From: Pseudomonadota bacterium
GTDB lineage: Bacteria > Pseudomonadota > Alphaproteobacteria > Acetobacterales > Acetobacteraceae
Direction: 5' to 3'
DNA length: 12,222 nt
NCBI GenBank assembly: GCA_021808985.1
Contig: JAKBAQ010000055.1
Coordinates: 1 to 12,222, forward strand
Under the pieces are notes generated by a model. The model had not been told where the DNA came from and ran no database searches. It saw only the letters and a list, made by a program, of their open reading frames with translations. The translations under genes were made by a program, and so were the position numbers. Shown piece after piece: positions 1 through 6,329 of this stretch (its first letter is position 1; the number at the start of each line of letters is the position of its first letter).

Positions 1-29
1 GGATGGACCCGGTTCACACTTATGGTCAC

Positions 30-105
<76 letters not shown>

Positions 106-166
106 TGAACCCCACCCCCCTCACGCCCGCGGCCGCTGCCCGCCGCCACCGGCAGGCGCCAACCCC

Positions 167-1495
167 ATGAGCGACCCCACCAGAGACTCCGCCTTCACCC
201 TGTTGCAAGCGGTGCTGACCAAAAACACCTCGCTGGACGCAGCACTTGATGCGCTGCCGCCGCTGGATTCGCGTGACCGCGCCGCCGCCCACCGCCTGGC
301 CGCCAGCGTGCTGCGCCATTCCGGCACGCTGGATGCGGTGCTGGAGCCCTTTCTGCTGCGCCAGCCGCCGCAGCTGGTGCGCCACATCCTCTGGCTCGGC
401 GCCGCCGCCTTCCTGCTGCTGGGCGCCCCCGCGCACGCGGCGGTGGGCACGGCGGTCAGCCTGGCGCGCGCCAAAAAGCTCGCCCCCTTCGCCGGGCTGG
501 TCAACGCGGTGCTGCGCAAGGTGGTGGCCGCCGGGCCGGAAGCCCTCGAAGGGCTGGACATGCCCCGTCTCGACACCCCGGCCTGGGCCTGGGCCAGCTG
601 GGGCCCCAACGCGCGCGCCATCGCCACCGCCCACGCGGCCGAGGCGCCGTTGGACATTTCCGCCAAACCCGGCTTCACGCCGGCAGGCGGCACGCCGCTG
701 CCCACCGGCTCGGTGCGCTTCCCCGCCGGCACCAGCGTGCCATCGCTGCCCGGCTTCGCCACCGGCGACATCTGGGTACAGGACGCCGCCGCCACCCTCC
801 CCGCCAAACTGCTCGCCCCCCAGCCGGGCGAGCGCGTGCTCGACCTCTGCGCCGCCCCCGGCGGCAAAACCGCGCAACTGGCCGCCGCCGGCGCGCTGGT
901 GACAGCCGTGGAGCGCGACCCCGCGCGCATGGGCACGCTCAAAGGCAACCTCACCCGCCTCGGCCTTGATGTTGAATGCATCCTGGCCGACGCCACCACC
1001 TGGCGCCCGGCGCAAAAATTCAATGCCATATTGCTCGACGCCCCCTGCAGCGCCACCGGCACCATCCGCCGCCACCCAGACCTGCTGCACCTGCGCAAAC
1101 CGCGCGACATACAATCCCTCACCCAGGCGCAGGACGCCTTGCTCACCGCCGCGGCGCAAATGCTCGCCCCCGGCGGCCGTCTCATCTATGCCGTCTGCTC
1201 CCTGCAACCCGAGGAAGGCGAAGCCCGGATCGACTCCGCCTGCGCCCGCCTGGGCCTGCGCCGCGCCCCCTTAAGCCTGCCCGAACTGCCCGAGGCCCTC
1301 ACCCCGCGGGGCGATGTGCGCACGCATCCCGGCATGTGGCCGCAACATGGCGGGCTGGACGGTTTTTTCATCGCCCGCCTGGTCCACGCCACCCCCGCCA
1401 GCGCGCAAGGCGCGGATGAAGACATCGTGGAATGCAGCTCCCCGCCCTGCCTGCTGGGCGAGCTTGCCGCGTCATCGTGGGAAACCGGCCATTAA
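167..1495 (+). CDS. rsmB: 16S rRNA (cytosine-C5) methyltransferase, RsmB family
   Basis: This 442-aa SAM-dependent enzyme is predicted to make m5C in 16S rRNA (C967 in E. coli numbering). Residues 1-125 form a NusB-like RNA-binding domain containing DSRDRAAAHRLAASVLR and GLVNAVLRKV. The Rossmann-like catalytic domain follows, with SAM motif I VLDLCAAPGGK at 224-234 and the acidic motif VERD at 248-251. Motif IV DAPCSATG carries Cys294, and motif VI YAVCSLQPEEGE carries Cys344. By family knowledge the motif VI cysteine attacks cytosine C6 and the motif IV cysteine helps release the product; both are present. The conserved end GGLDGFFIARLV finishes near residue 406, so about 35 residues form an unusual extra tail. 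The ATG lacks a strong Shine-Dalgarno sequence (weak AGGCG at 154-158). Its ATGA overlaps the stop of a possible 21-codon ORF starting at the tRNA end. An MFS gene follows after 4 bp. Confidence 0.95.
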   Translation: MSDPTRDSAFTLLQAVLTKNTSLDAALDALPPLDSRDRAAAHRLAASVLRHSGTLDAVLEPFLLRQPPQLVRHILWLGAAAFLLLGAPAHAAVGTAVSLARAKKLAPFAGLVNAVLRKVVAAGPEALEGLDMPRLDTPAWAWASWGPNARAIATAHAAEAPLDISAKPGFTPAGGTPLPTGSVRFPAGTSVPSLPGFATGDIWVQDAAATLPAKLLAPQPGERVLDLCAAPGGKTAQLAAAGALVTAVERDPARMGTLKGNLTRLGLDVECILADATTWRPAQKFNAILLDAPCSATGTIRRHPDLLHLRKPRDIQSLTQAQDALLTAAAQMLAPGGRLIYAVCSLQPEEGEARIDSACARLGLRRAPLSLPELPEALTPRGDVRTHPGMWPQHGGLDGFFIARLVHATPASAQGADEDIVECSSPPCLLGELAASSWETGH

Positions 1496-1499
1496 CCCG

Positions 1500-2708
1500 A
1501 TGCAGACCCCCGCCGGCGTGAAGGAGCGCATCCCCTCCGGCATCTGGGCCCTCGGCTTCGTCTCCCTGCTCATGGACATCTCCTCGGAAATGATCCACGC
1601 CCTCCTGCCCGTCTATCTCGTCACCATCATGGGCGCCTCGATGGAGACCCTCGGCGCCATCGAGGGCATCGCCGAGGCCACGGCCTCCATCGTCAAAATA
1701 TTTTCCGGCGCGTTCTCTGACTGGCTAGGCAAGCGCAAGCTCATCGTGGCGTGCGGCTATGGCCTCTCCGCCTTCACCAAGCCGTTATTCCCCCTTGCCC
1801 CCTCACTGGGCTGGGTGGTGGCGGCCCGCTTCTTGGACCGTGCCGGCAAAGGCATTCGCGGCGCCCCGCGCGATGCCCTCCTGGCCGACCTCGCACCCGA
1901 GACTATCCGCGGCGCCGCCTTCGGGCTGCGCAAATCGCTGGACCTCACCGGCTCCTTCGCCGGCCCCCTGCTGGCCATCCTCCTCATGTGGCTGATGTCC
2001 AACCGCTTCCGCGCCGTCTTCTGGGTCGCGGTCATCCCGGCCTTTCTCTCCTTCGGCCTCATCGCCTTGGGCGTGCGCGAGCCAAAACACACCGCCCCGC
2101 CGCGCAAGGCGCACTTTCCCCTCAGCCGCGCCGCGCTCGCCCGCCTGCGGCCGCATTACTGGCTGGTCGTCACCGTCTCCACGGTCTTCACCCTGGCGCA
2201 GTTCAGCACCGCCTTCATCATCCTGCGGGCCAAGGCCGAGGGCCTGCCGCTCGCGCTCATCCCCCTGGTGCTGGTCGCCATGAACATCGTCTCCGCGCTG
2301 GCGGCACTCCCAGCCGGCATCTTGTCAGACCGTGTCAACCGCATCTCCGTCCTGCTGTTCGGCTTCGCCATGCTCATCGCGGCAGATCTCGCACTGGCCT
2401 TCTCCACCGGCCTCGGCGGCGTGGCGCTCGGCATCGTCCTCTGGGGTCTGCATCTCGGCTTCACCCAGGGCCTGCTCCCCACCCTGGTGGCTGACACCAC
2501 AGCCCCCCAATTCCGCGGCACCGCCTACGGCCTGTTCAACCTCGCCGCCGGCCTGGCGCTGCTCGCCGCAAGCCTCGCCGCCGGCGCGCTCTGGCAGCTG
2601 CTCGGCCCACGGGCAACCTTCCTCGCCGGCGCGCTCTTCACCCTGCTCGCCTTGCTGGGCCTCGCCGGCATGCGCCTGCTGGCACCAAACCTCGGCAGGC
2701 TGCGCTAA
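1500..2708 (+). CDS. Major facilitator superfamily transporter
   Basis: This 402-aa integral inner-membrane protein is of the usual size for a 12-helix MFS carrier that moves a small molecule using the proton gradient. The loop 2-3 signature (motif A) is GAFSDWLGKRK at 70-80. The matching second-half loop is AGILSDRVNRI at 272-282. A conserved stretch DRAGKGIRGAPRDALLADL (113-131) after helix 4 marks a COG0477-type subgroup. Hydrophobic segments occur throughout, for example around 150-165, 172-190, 255-272 and 345-395. The substrate cannot be read from the sequence. The ATG at 1500 was chosen because it lies 4 bp after the rsmB stop and directly precedes the first hydrophobic helix (IWALGFVSLLM). 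The frame is open further upstream to 1314, but only within rsmB. No good ribosome binding site is seen, so translation may be coupled to rsmB. A hairpin lies 27 bp after the stop. Confidence 0.88.
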   Translation: MQTPAGVKERIPSGIWALGFVSLLMDISSEMIHALLPVYLVTIMGASMETLGAIEGIAEATASIVKIFSGAFSDWLGKRKLIVACGYGLSAFTKPLFPLAPSLGWVVAARFLDRAGKGIRGAPRDALLADLAPETIRGAAFGLRKSLDLTGSFAGPLLAILLMWLMSNRFRAVFWVAVIPAFLSFGLIALGVREPKHTAPPRKAHFPLSRAALARLRPHYWLVVTVSTVFTLAQFSTAFIILRAKAEGLPLALIPLVLVAMNIVSALAALPAGILSDRVNRISVLLFGFAMLIAADLALAFSTGLGGVALGIVLWGLHLGFTQGLLPTLVADTTAPQFRGTAYGLFNLAAGLALLAASLAAGALWQLLGPRATFLAGALFTLLALLGLAGMRLLAPNLGRLR

Positions 2709-2735
2709 ACCAATGAAATTGATCGTAAAAACATG

Positions 2736-2773
2736 GCCAGAGCGGGATTGATGCACGGCAGTCCCGCCCTGGC
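2736..2773. terminator. Strong stem-loop after the MFS gene, possible terminator
   Basis: The left arm GCCAG-A-GCGGGA (2736-2747) pairs with TCCCGC-C-CTGGC (2762-2773), giving 11 Watson-Crick pairs and one A/C mismatch around a 14-nt loop. It sits between the MFS stop (2708) and the next start (2836). No T-run follows on the plus strand, so it is not a canonical intrinsic terminator in that direction. Read on the minus strand, a short T-run follows it, but no minus-strand gene needs terminating here. It may be a 3'-end stabilising or processing hairpin instead. The rest of the 2709-2835 gap shows nothing else I recognise apart from the ribosome binding site of the next gene. Confidence 0.45.
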
Positions 2774-2835
2774 AAACCCCCCACCCCACCTACAGCCCAT
2801 AACGGCGTTTTTTCCAATGGAGAGGATCCCGGCGC

Positions 2836-3933
2836 ATGCCCCATAATCCCGCAACCGGCCCCGGCGCCGCCCTGGCGCGCGCCTCTTTGTTTTGCGATCA
2901 GAACAACATCGCCCTGCCCATCCTGCTGGCCCCGATGGCGGGCGCCTGCCCCCCATCGCTCTCCATCGCCGTCGCCAACGCGGGCGGCCTCGGCGCCTGC
3001 GGCGCGCTGCTCATGCCGCCCGAGGCCATAAAACTCTGGGCCGCCGAGGTGCGGGCCGCCACCAATGGCGGCTTCCAGCTCAATCTCTGGATTCCCGCCC
3101 CCCCACCCCCGCGCGACCCCGCGGCCGAAGACGCCATGCGCGCCTTTCTCGCCCAATGGGGCCCCGAAGTGCCGCCCGCCGCGGCTGAAACCCGCCCGCC
3201 GGATTTCGCCGCCCAGTGCGAGGCGATGCTCGACGCCCAACCCGCCATCATCTCCTCCATCATGGGCCTCTACCCGCCAGACTTCGTCGCGCGCATGAAG
3301 GCGCGGGGCATAAAATGGTTCGCCTGCGCCACCACGGTCGCCGAGGCCAGGCGCGCCGAGGATGCCGGCGCCGACGCCATCATCGTGCAAGGCATGGAAG
3401 CCGGCGGCCACCGGGGCGCGTTCGAGGCGCAAAACGCGGCCTCCGCCATGGTCGGCCTGTTTTCCCTGCTCCCCGCCGTGTGCGACGCGGTCGAGCGCCC
3501 CGTCATCGCCTCCGGCGGCATCGCCGACGGGCGCGGCATCGCCGCCGCGCTGGTCCTGGGCGCCTCGGCCGTGCAAATCGGCACCGGCTTCCTGCGCTGC
3601 CCCGAGGCCAATCTCCCGCCCGCCTGGGCCGACGCGCTGGCAGCGGCCCAACCCGAGGACACCATCCTCACCACCGCCTTTTCCGGCCGCGCGGGCCGCA
3701 GCATCGCCAATGCCTACGCCCGCGCCGCCGCCGCCCCCGGCGCGCCGCCCAGCGCGCCATACCCCGTGCAGCGCGGGCTCACCCAGCCCATGCGCGACCA
3801 AGCCAGCCGCGCTGGCGACATTTCGCGCCTCCAGGCCTGGGCCGGGCAATCCGCCGCCCTTGCCTCCCCGCGCCCCGCCGCCGCCCTGGCGCGCGCATTA
3901 TGGGCCGATGCCAGAACCCGGCTCGGCGCCTGA
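2836..3933 (+). CDS. Nitronate monooxygenase family FMN enzyme
   Basis: This 365-aa protein resembles nitronate monooxygenases (formerly 2-nitropropane dioxygenases). These cytoplasmic FMN enzymes oxidise alkyl nitronates such as propionate-3-nitronate. The TIM-barrel start LPILLAPMAG lies at 28-36. The key motif QGMEAGGHRG lies at 185-194 and contains His192, the position of the catalytic histidine in class I members. FMN-phosphate-binding elements are ASGGIADGRG (225-234) and GASAVQIGTGFLRCPE (242-257). FSGRAGRSIANAY (282-294) is also family-typical. Length matches the family. The ATG is preceded by GGAGAGG (2819-2825) at about 10 nt, a credible ribosome binding site. The true substrate is uncertain because this family is broad, and related barrels act in other oxidations. 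The gene stands alone, with 127 bp upstream and 114 bp downstream. Confidence 0.9.
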   Translation: MPHNPATGPGAALARASLFCDQNNIALPILLAPMAGACPPSLSIAVANAGGLGACGALLMPPEAIKLWAAEVRAATNGGFQLNLWIPAPPPPRDPAAEDAMRAFLAQWGPEVPPAAAETRPPDFAAQCEAMLDAQPAIISSIMGLYPPDFVARMKARGIKWFACATTVAEARRAEDAGADAIIVQGMEAGGHRGAFEAQNAASAMVGLFSLLPAVCDAVERPVIASGGIADGRGIAAALVLGASAVQIGTGFLRCPEANLPPAWADALAAAQPEDTILTTAFSGRAGRSIANAYARAAAAPGAPPSAPYPVQRGLTQPMRDQASRAGDISRLQAWAGQSAALASPRPAAALARALWADARTRLGA

Positions 3934-3987
3934 GCGCCCAGCGAAAAAAACTCCCAAAACCAGCCAGGATTTGCTATCAGTCACGCC

Positions 3988-4008
3988 GGATGGAGCCAGT
4001 CTTCATCC
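3988..4008. other. Short stem-loop between the nitronate monooxygenase and AsmA-like genes
   Basis: GGATGGAG (3988-3995) pairs with CTTCATCC (4001-4008), giving eight pairs including one G-T wobble, with a five-base loop CCAGT. It lies 55 bp after the upstream stop and 40 bp before the AsmA-like start. No T-run follows, so termination is possible but not shown. Apart from a ribosome binding site for the next gene, I see no convincing promoter in 3934-4047. Confidence 0.3.
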
Positions 4009-4047
4009 AGGGCGCGCCTGTCATCCTTGCCAGGGAGAAACACCGCA

Positions 4048-4824
4048 ATGTGGAAGAAAATCGGCATCGGCCTGCTCCTTCTGCTCGCCATCATCGCCGG
4101 CGGAATATGGTACCTGCTCTCGAATCTGGACTCCCTGGTCAAAACCGCCATCGAGACATACGGCTCCGCCGCCACCCAGACATCCGTAACGGTTGGCCGC
4201 GTCAAACTCTCGCTCACCTCGGGGTCTGGCACCGTCTCCGGCCTTGGCATCGGCAATCCCCAGGGCTTCACCTCACCCCAGGCCCTGGGCGTGGGCGCCA
4301 TCGCCGTCCAGCTGGACACCAGCTCCCTAACCGGCAACGGCCCCATCGTGGTCAAAACCATCAACATCGCCCAGCCGAGGATAAATTACGAGATCACCGG
4401 CGGCGTCAGCCTCACCGGTGTCAGCACCAGCAGCAATCTGCAGATCATCCAAAAAAACGTGCAAACCTACGCCGGCGGCCAGGCCTCGGCGCCGCCAGGC
4501 GGCCCGCCCGCGCGCAAGGAGATCATCACCAACCTTTACGTGACCGGCGGCCAGGTCACCCTCATCGCCGCCACGATACTGCACGGCAAAAAGGTCACCG
4601 TGCCGCTGCCGCCGCTGCATCTCACCAATATCGGCCGCGCCAGCGGCGGCGCCACCCCGGCGCAAATCGCCAGCCAGGTCATCAGCGCCATCATCGGCCA
4701 GGCCGCGCAAACCGGCGCCACCGCGCTCACACAGCAGATAAAAGCCACGGCGGGCGGCGCGCTGCCGGGCAGCACCATGCCCAGCAATGTCAGCGGCACG
4801 CTGAAAGGCATTCTCGGCCCCTGA
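4048..4824 (+). CDS. AsmA-like membrane-anchored periplasmic protein
   Basis: This 258-aa protein has a short basic N-terminus (MWKK) and one hydrophobic segment at about residues 5-24, ending in an aromatic WY. This predicts an inner-membrane anchor with the rest in the periplasm. Residues 28-120 resemble the start of AsmA-like proteins: LDSLVKTAIETYGS, then VTVGRVKLSL, GLGIGNPQGFTSPQAL and INIAQPRINYEITGG. That family is linked to outer-membrane lipid transport and biogenesis. The protein is far shorter than AsmA or TamB and ends in an Ala/Gly/Thr-rich tail, so its own role is unknown. ATG 4048 was chosen over TTG 4027 because AGGGAGA (4032-4038) sits about 9 nt before it and the anchor follows at once. 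Its stop lies 11 bp from that of the convergent methyltransferase, with no obvious hairpin between them. Confidence 0.75.
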   Translation: MWKKIGIGLLLLLAIIAGGIWYLLSNLDSLVKTAIETYGSAATQTSVTVGRVKLSLTSGSGTVSGLGIGNPQGFTSPQALGVGAIAVQLDTSSLTGNGPIVVKTINIAQPRINYEITGGVSLTGVSTSSNLQIIQKNVQTYAGGQASAPPGGPPARKEIITNLYVTGGQVTLIAATILHGKKVTVPLPPLHLTNIGRASGGATPAQIASQVISAIIGQAAQTGATALTQQIKATAGGALPGSTMPSNVSGTLKGILGP

Positions 4825-4835
4825 GACAGCCCGCG

Positions 4836-5456
4836 CTACCCCGCCACCGCCCGGCCCCACTCCACCCAGCCGGCCAGCCGCGGGGTTTTCGGCATATAGC
4901 CGCTCTCCAGCCGCTCAATGCTGAACCGCGCCGCGATATTCCCCGAAACCGGCCTGGTCAGATGGCACCCGCCGAAAACCCGCTTCCATACCGGCTCCAC
5001 CCGCCGCTGCCAGGCCGCCACCCCGGCATCGGGCGCCCGGCCATGCTCGCAGAACAATAGTTGCCCGCCCGGGCGCAGCACGCGCCGCGCCTCGGCCAGC
5101 GCGCGCGGGGCGTCGGGCACGGTGCACAGCGTAAAGGTCGTCACCACCGTATCAAAACACCCATCTTCAAACGGTATCTCCTCGGCGCTGGCGTCCAATA
5201 TCTCCACCGCCAGCCCGTCCGGCCTTGGCGCCGCCCGCGCATAGGCCCGCAATTCCGCCGAGGGATCAATGCCGGTCACGCCACTCACCCGCGCCGGATC
5301 ATAGAATTTCAGGTTCAACCCCCCGCCTATGCCCAGTTCCAGCACCCGCCCGCTGGCGCCGGGAATCAGCGCCGCGCGCTTCTGCGCCAGCATCTCGCAG
5401 CCGCACCCGCACCTTATCAACCGCGGCAGCACATGCTTTTCGTAAAACGATGCCAT
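4836..5456 (-). CDS. Class I SAM-dependent methyltransferase, METTL7-like type
   Basis: This 206-aa small-molecule or lipid methyltransferase has a Methyltransf_11/UbiE-like fold. Visible features are motif I VLELGIGGGLN (38-48), the acidic loop GIDPS (62-66), an acidic Asp88, FDTVVTTFTLCTV (101-113) and the post-motif RRVLRPGGQLLFCEHGR (124-140). The C-terminal pattern WQRRVEPVWKRVFGGCHLTR (149-168) recalls the WQ...GC.LTR block of animal METTL7 (thiol methyltransferase) proteins and their bacterial relatives. Substrate is therefore unknown; thiols, phospholipids or quinone-like molecules are all possible. A CGCGC stretch at 16-20 puts three cysteines near the N-terminus. The ATG at 5456 is preferred over an upstream TTG at 5483 because the family begins with MASFYEKHVLPRLI and a GGCGGGAG stretch lies just upstream, though spacing is short. 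It converges on the AsmA-like gene and diverges from rpe. Confidence 0.85.
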   Translation of the reverse strand: MASFYEKHVLPRLIRCGCGCEMLAQKRAALIPGASGRVLELGIGGGLNLKFYDPARVSGVTGIDPSAELRAYARAAPRPDGLAVEILDASAEEIPFEDGCFDTVVTTFTLCTVPDAPRALAEARRVLRPGGQLLFCEHGRAPDAGVAAWQRRVEPVWKRVFGGCHLTRPVSGNIAARFSIERLESGYMPKTPRLAGWVEWGRAVAG

Positions 5457-5516
5457 AATCTCCCGCCTTTCCCTTCCCCGCAAAAACGCTTCCGCCGCAC
5501 CCCCGCCCCGGGCCTA

Positions 5517-5544
5517 AAGATAATCGCCGCCTGGACATTCGCAA
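5517..5544 (-). promoter_or_regulatory. Possible sigma70-type promoter for the methyltransferase gene
   Basis: On the minus strand, TTGCGA (5544-5539) is followed after 16 nt by TATCTT (5522-5517). Each box matches four of six consensus positions. The predicted transcript would start near 5510 and carry a leader of about 50 nt before the ATG at 5456. The only other gene start in this gap faces the opposite way, so a promoter is expected here. The exact boxes are an inference by eye. Confidence 0.3.
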
Positions 5545-5586
5545 AGCCGCGCCACCGCGCGCGGCATGCGGCTGCGCGTTAGGTGC

Positions 5587-5615
5587 TTGTTAAGCGTACC
5601 CCAGCCTGGGTAAAA
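5587..5615 (+). promoter_or_regulatory. Possible promoter and inverted repeat upstream of rpe
   Basis: TTGTTA (5587-5592) and GTAAAA (5610-5615) are separated by 17 nt and could be -35 and -10 boxes for the six-gene cluster. Between and partly over them lies a small inverted repeat, CCCAG-C-CTGGG (5600-5610), extended in TACCC...GGGTA (5597-5612), which could be an operator. If this promoter is real, transcription would begin only about 3 nt before the rpe ATG, giving a near-leaderless message. That would fit the lack of a Shine-Dalgarno sequence there. The boxes are weak matches. Confidence 0.22.
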
Positions 5616-5624
5616 GTTCCCCCC

Positions 5625-6329
5625 ATGAACACGCCCCCGAATCGACTCCTCATCGCCCCCAGCCTGCTCGCCGCTGATTTCGCCCGCCTGGGCGAGGAAA
5701 CCCGCGCCGTTGCAGCCGCCGGGGCTGACTGGCTGCATCTCGATGTCATGGACGGGCACTTCGTCCCCAACATCACCTTCGGCCCTCTGGTGGTCAAAGC
5801 CCTGCGCAAGCACACCGCCATGCCGCTGGACGTGCATCTGATGATCGCCCCGGCCGACCCCTACATCCCCGCCTTCGCCGAGGCCGGCGCCGATCACATC
5901 AGCGTCCACCCTGAATCCGGCCCGCATCTGCACCGCACGCTGCAACTCATCCGCTCCCTCGGCAAAAAAGCCGGCGTGGTCCTCAACCCCGCCACCCCGG
6001 TTGAATCAGTCGCCCACGTCATGGACCTGGTGGACATCATCATGGTGATGACCGTGAATCCCGGCTTCGGCGGGCAGGCGTTCATCGCCTCCCAGCTCGG
6101 CAAAATCGCCACCCTGCGCGGCATGATCGACGATACCGGCCGTGACATCATCCTGCAGATCGACGGCGGCATCACCCCCGCCACCGCCCCCCTGGTGCTG
6201 CAAGCCGGGGCTGACTGCCTGATCGCCGGCACCGCCGTCTTCGGCGCGCCTGACTATGCCCAGGCGATCACCGCCCTGCGCGCCGCCAGGCCTTCGCCGC
6301 GGCCAGATCTCGCGGTCAACGGCGGATGA
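5625..6329 (+). CDS. rpe: Ribulose-phosphate 3-epimerase
   Basis: This 234-aa enzyme interconverts D-ribulose 5-phosphate and D-xylulose 5-phosphate in the pentose phosphate and Calvin pathways, as a metal-dependent cytoplasmic TIM barrel. It starts with IAPSLLAADFARLGEE. Metal and catalytic residues are visible: His38 and Asp40 in WLHLDVMDGHFVPN, His71 in LDVHLMI, and Asp180 in LQIDGGI. The phosphate-binding loops MTVNPGFGGQAF (142-153) and ADCLIAGTAVFG (197-208) are intact. The ATG at 5625 gives close to the family's usual length; an in-frame GTG at 5583 would add 14 unconserved residues. No clear ribosome binding site precedes the ATG. Its TGA overlaps the next start in ATGA (6326-6329), indicating translational coupling. 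It is the first gene of the six-gene cluster. Confidence 0.97.
   Translation: MNTPPNRLLIAPSLLAADFARLGEETRAVAAAGADWLHLDVMDGHFVPNITFGPLVVKALRKHTAMPLDVHLMIAPADPYIPAFAEAGADHISVHPESGPHLHRTLQLIRSLGKKAGVVLNPATPVESVAHVMDLVDIIMVMTVNPGFGGQAFIASQLGKIATLRGMIDDTGRDIILQIDGGITPATAPLVLQAGADCLIAGTAVFGAPDYAQAITALRAARPSPRPDLAVNGG

Noticed and set aside
1314..1499. Upstream extension of the MFS gene into rsmB
   Set aside because: The extra 62 residues are Pro/Ser/Arg-rich with no resemblance to MFS N-termini and overlap the rsmB coding region. The ATG at 1500 sits right after the rsmB stop and before the first helix.
2638..3849. Minus-strand 403-aa frame opposite the nitronate monooxygenase gene
   Set aside because: It is antisense to a gene with intact FMN and active-site motifs, and low-complexity Gly/Ala/Arg composition indicates a shadow.
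3216..5060. Plus-strand 614-aa Arg/Pro/His-rich frame
   Set aside because: It crosses the nitronate monooxygenase and AsmA-like genes in another frame and runs antisense to the methyltransferase. It has no domain and extreme composition, so it is a shadow.
5457..5483. TTG start for the methyltransferase at 5483
   Set aside because: It adds nine Arg/Glu-rich residues translated from the purine-rich ribosome-binding stretch just before the ATG. The family begins at MASFYEKHVLPRLI.
5583..5624. GTG start for rpe at 5583
   Set aside because: It adds 14 residues before the conserved N-terminus and would make Rpe longer than usual, with no better ribosome binding site.
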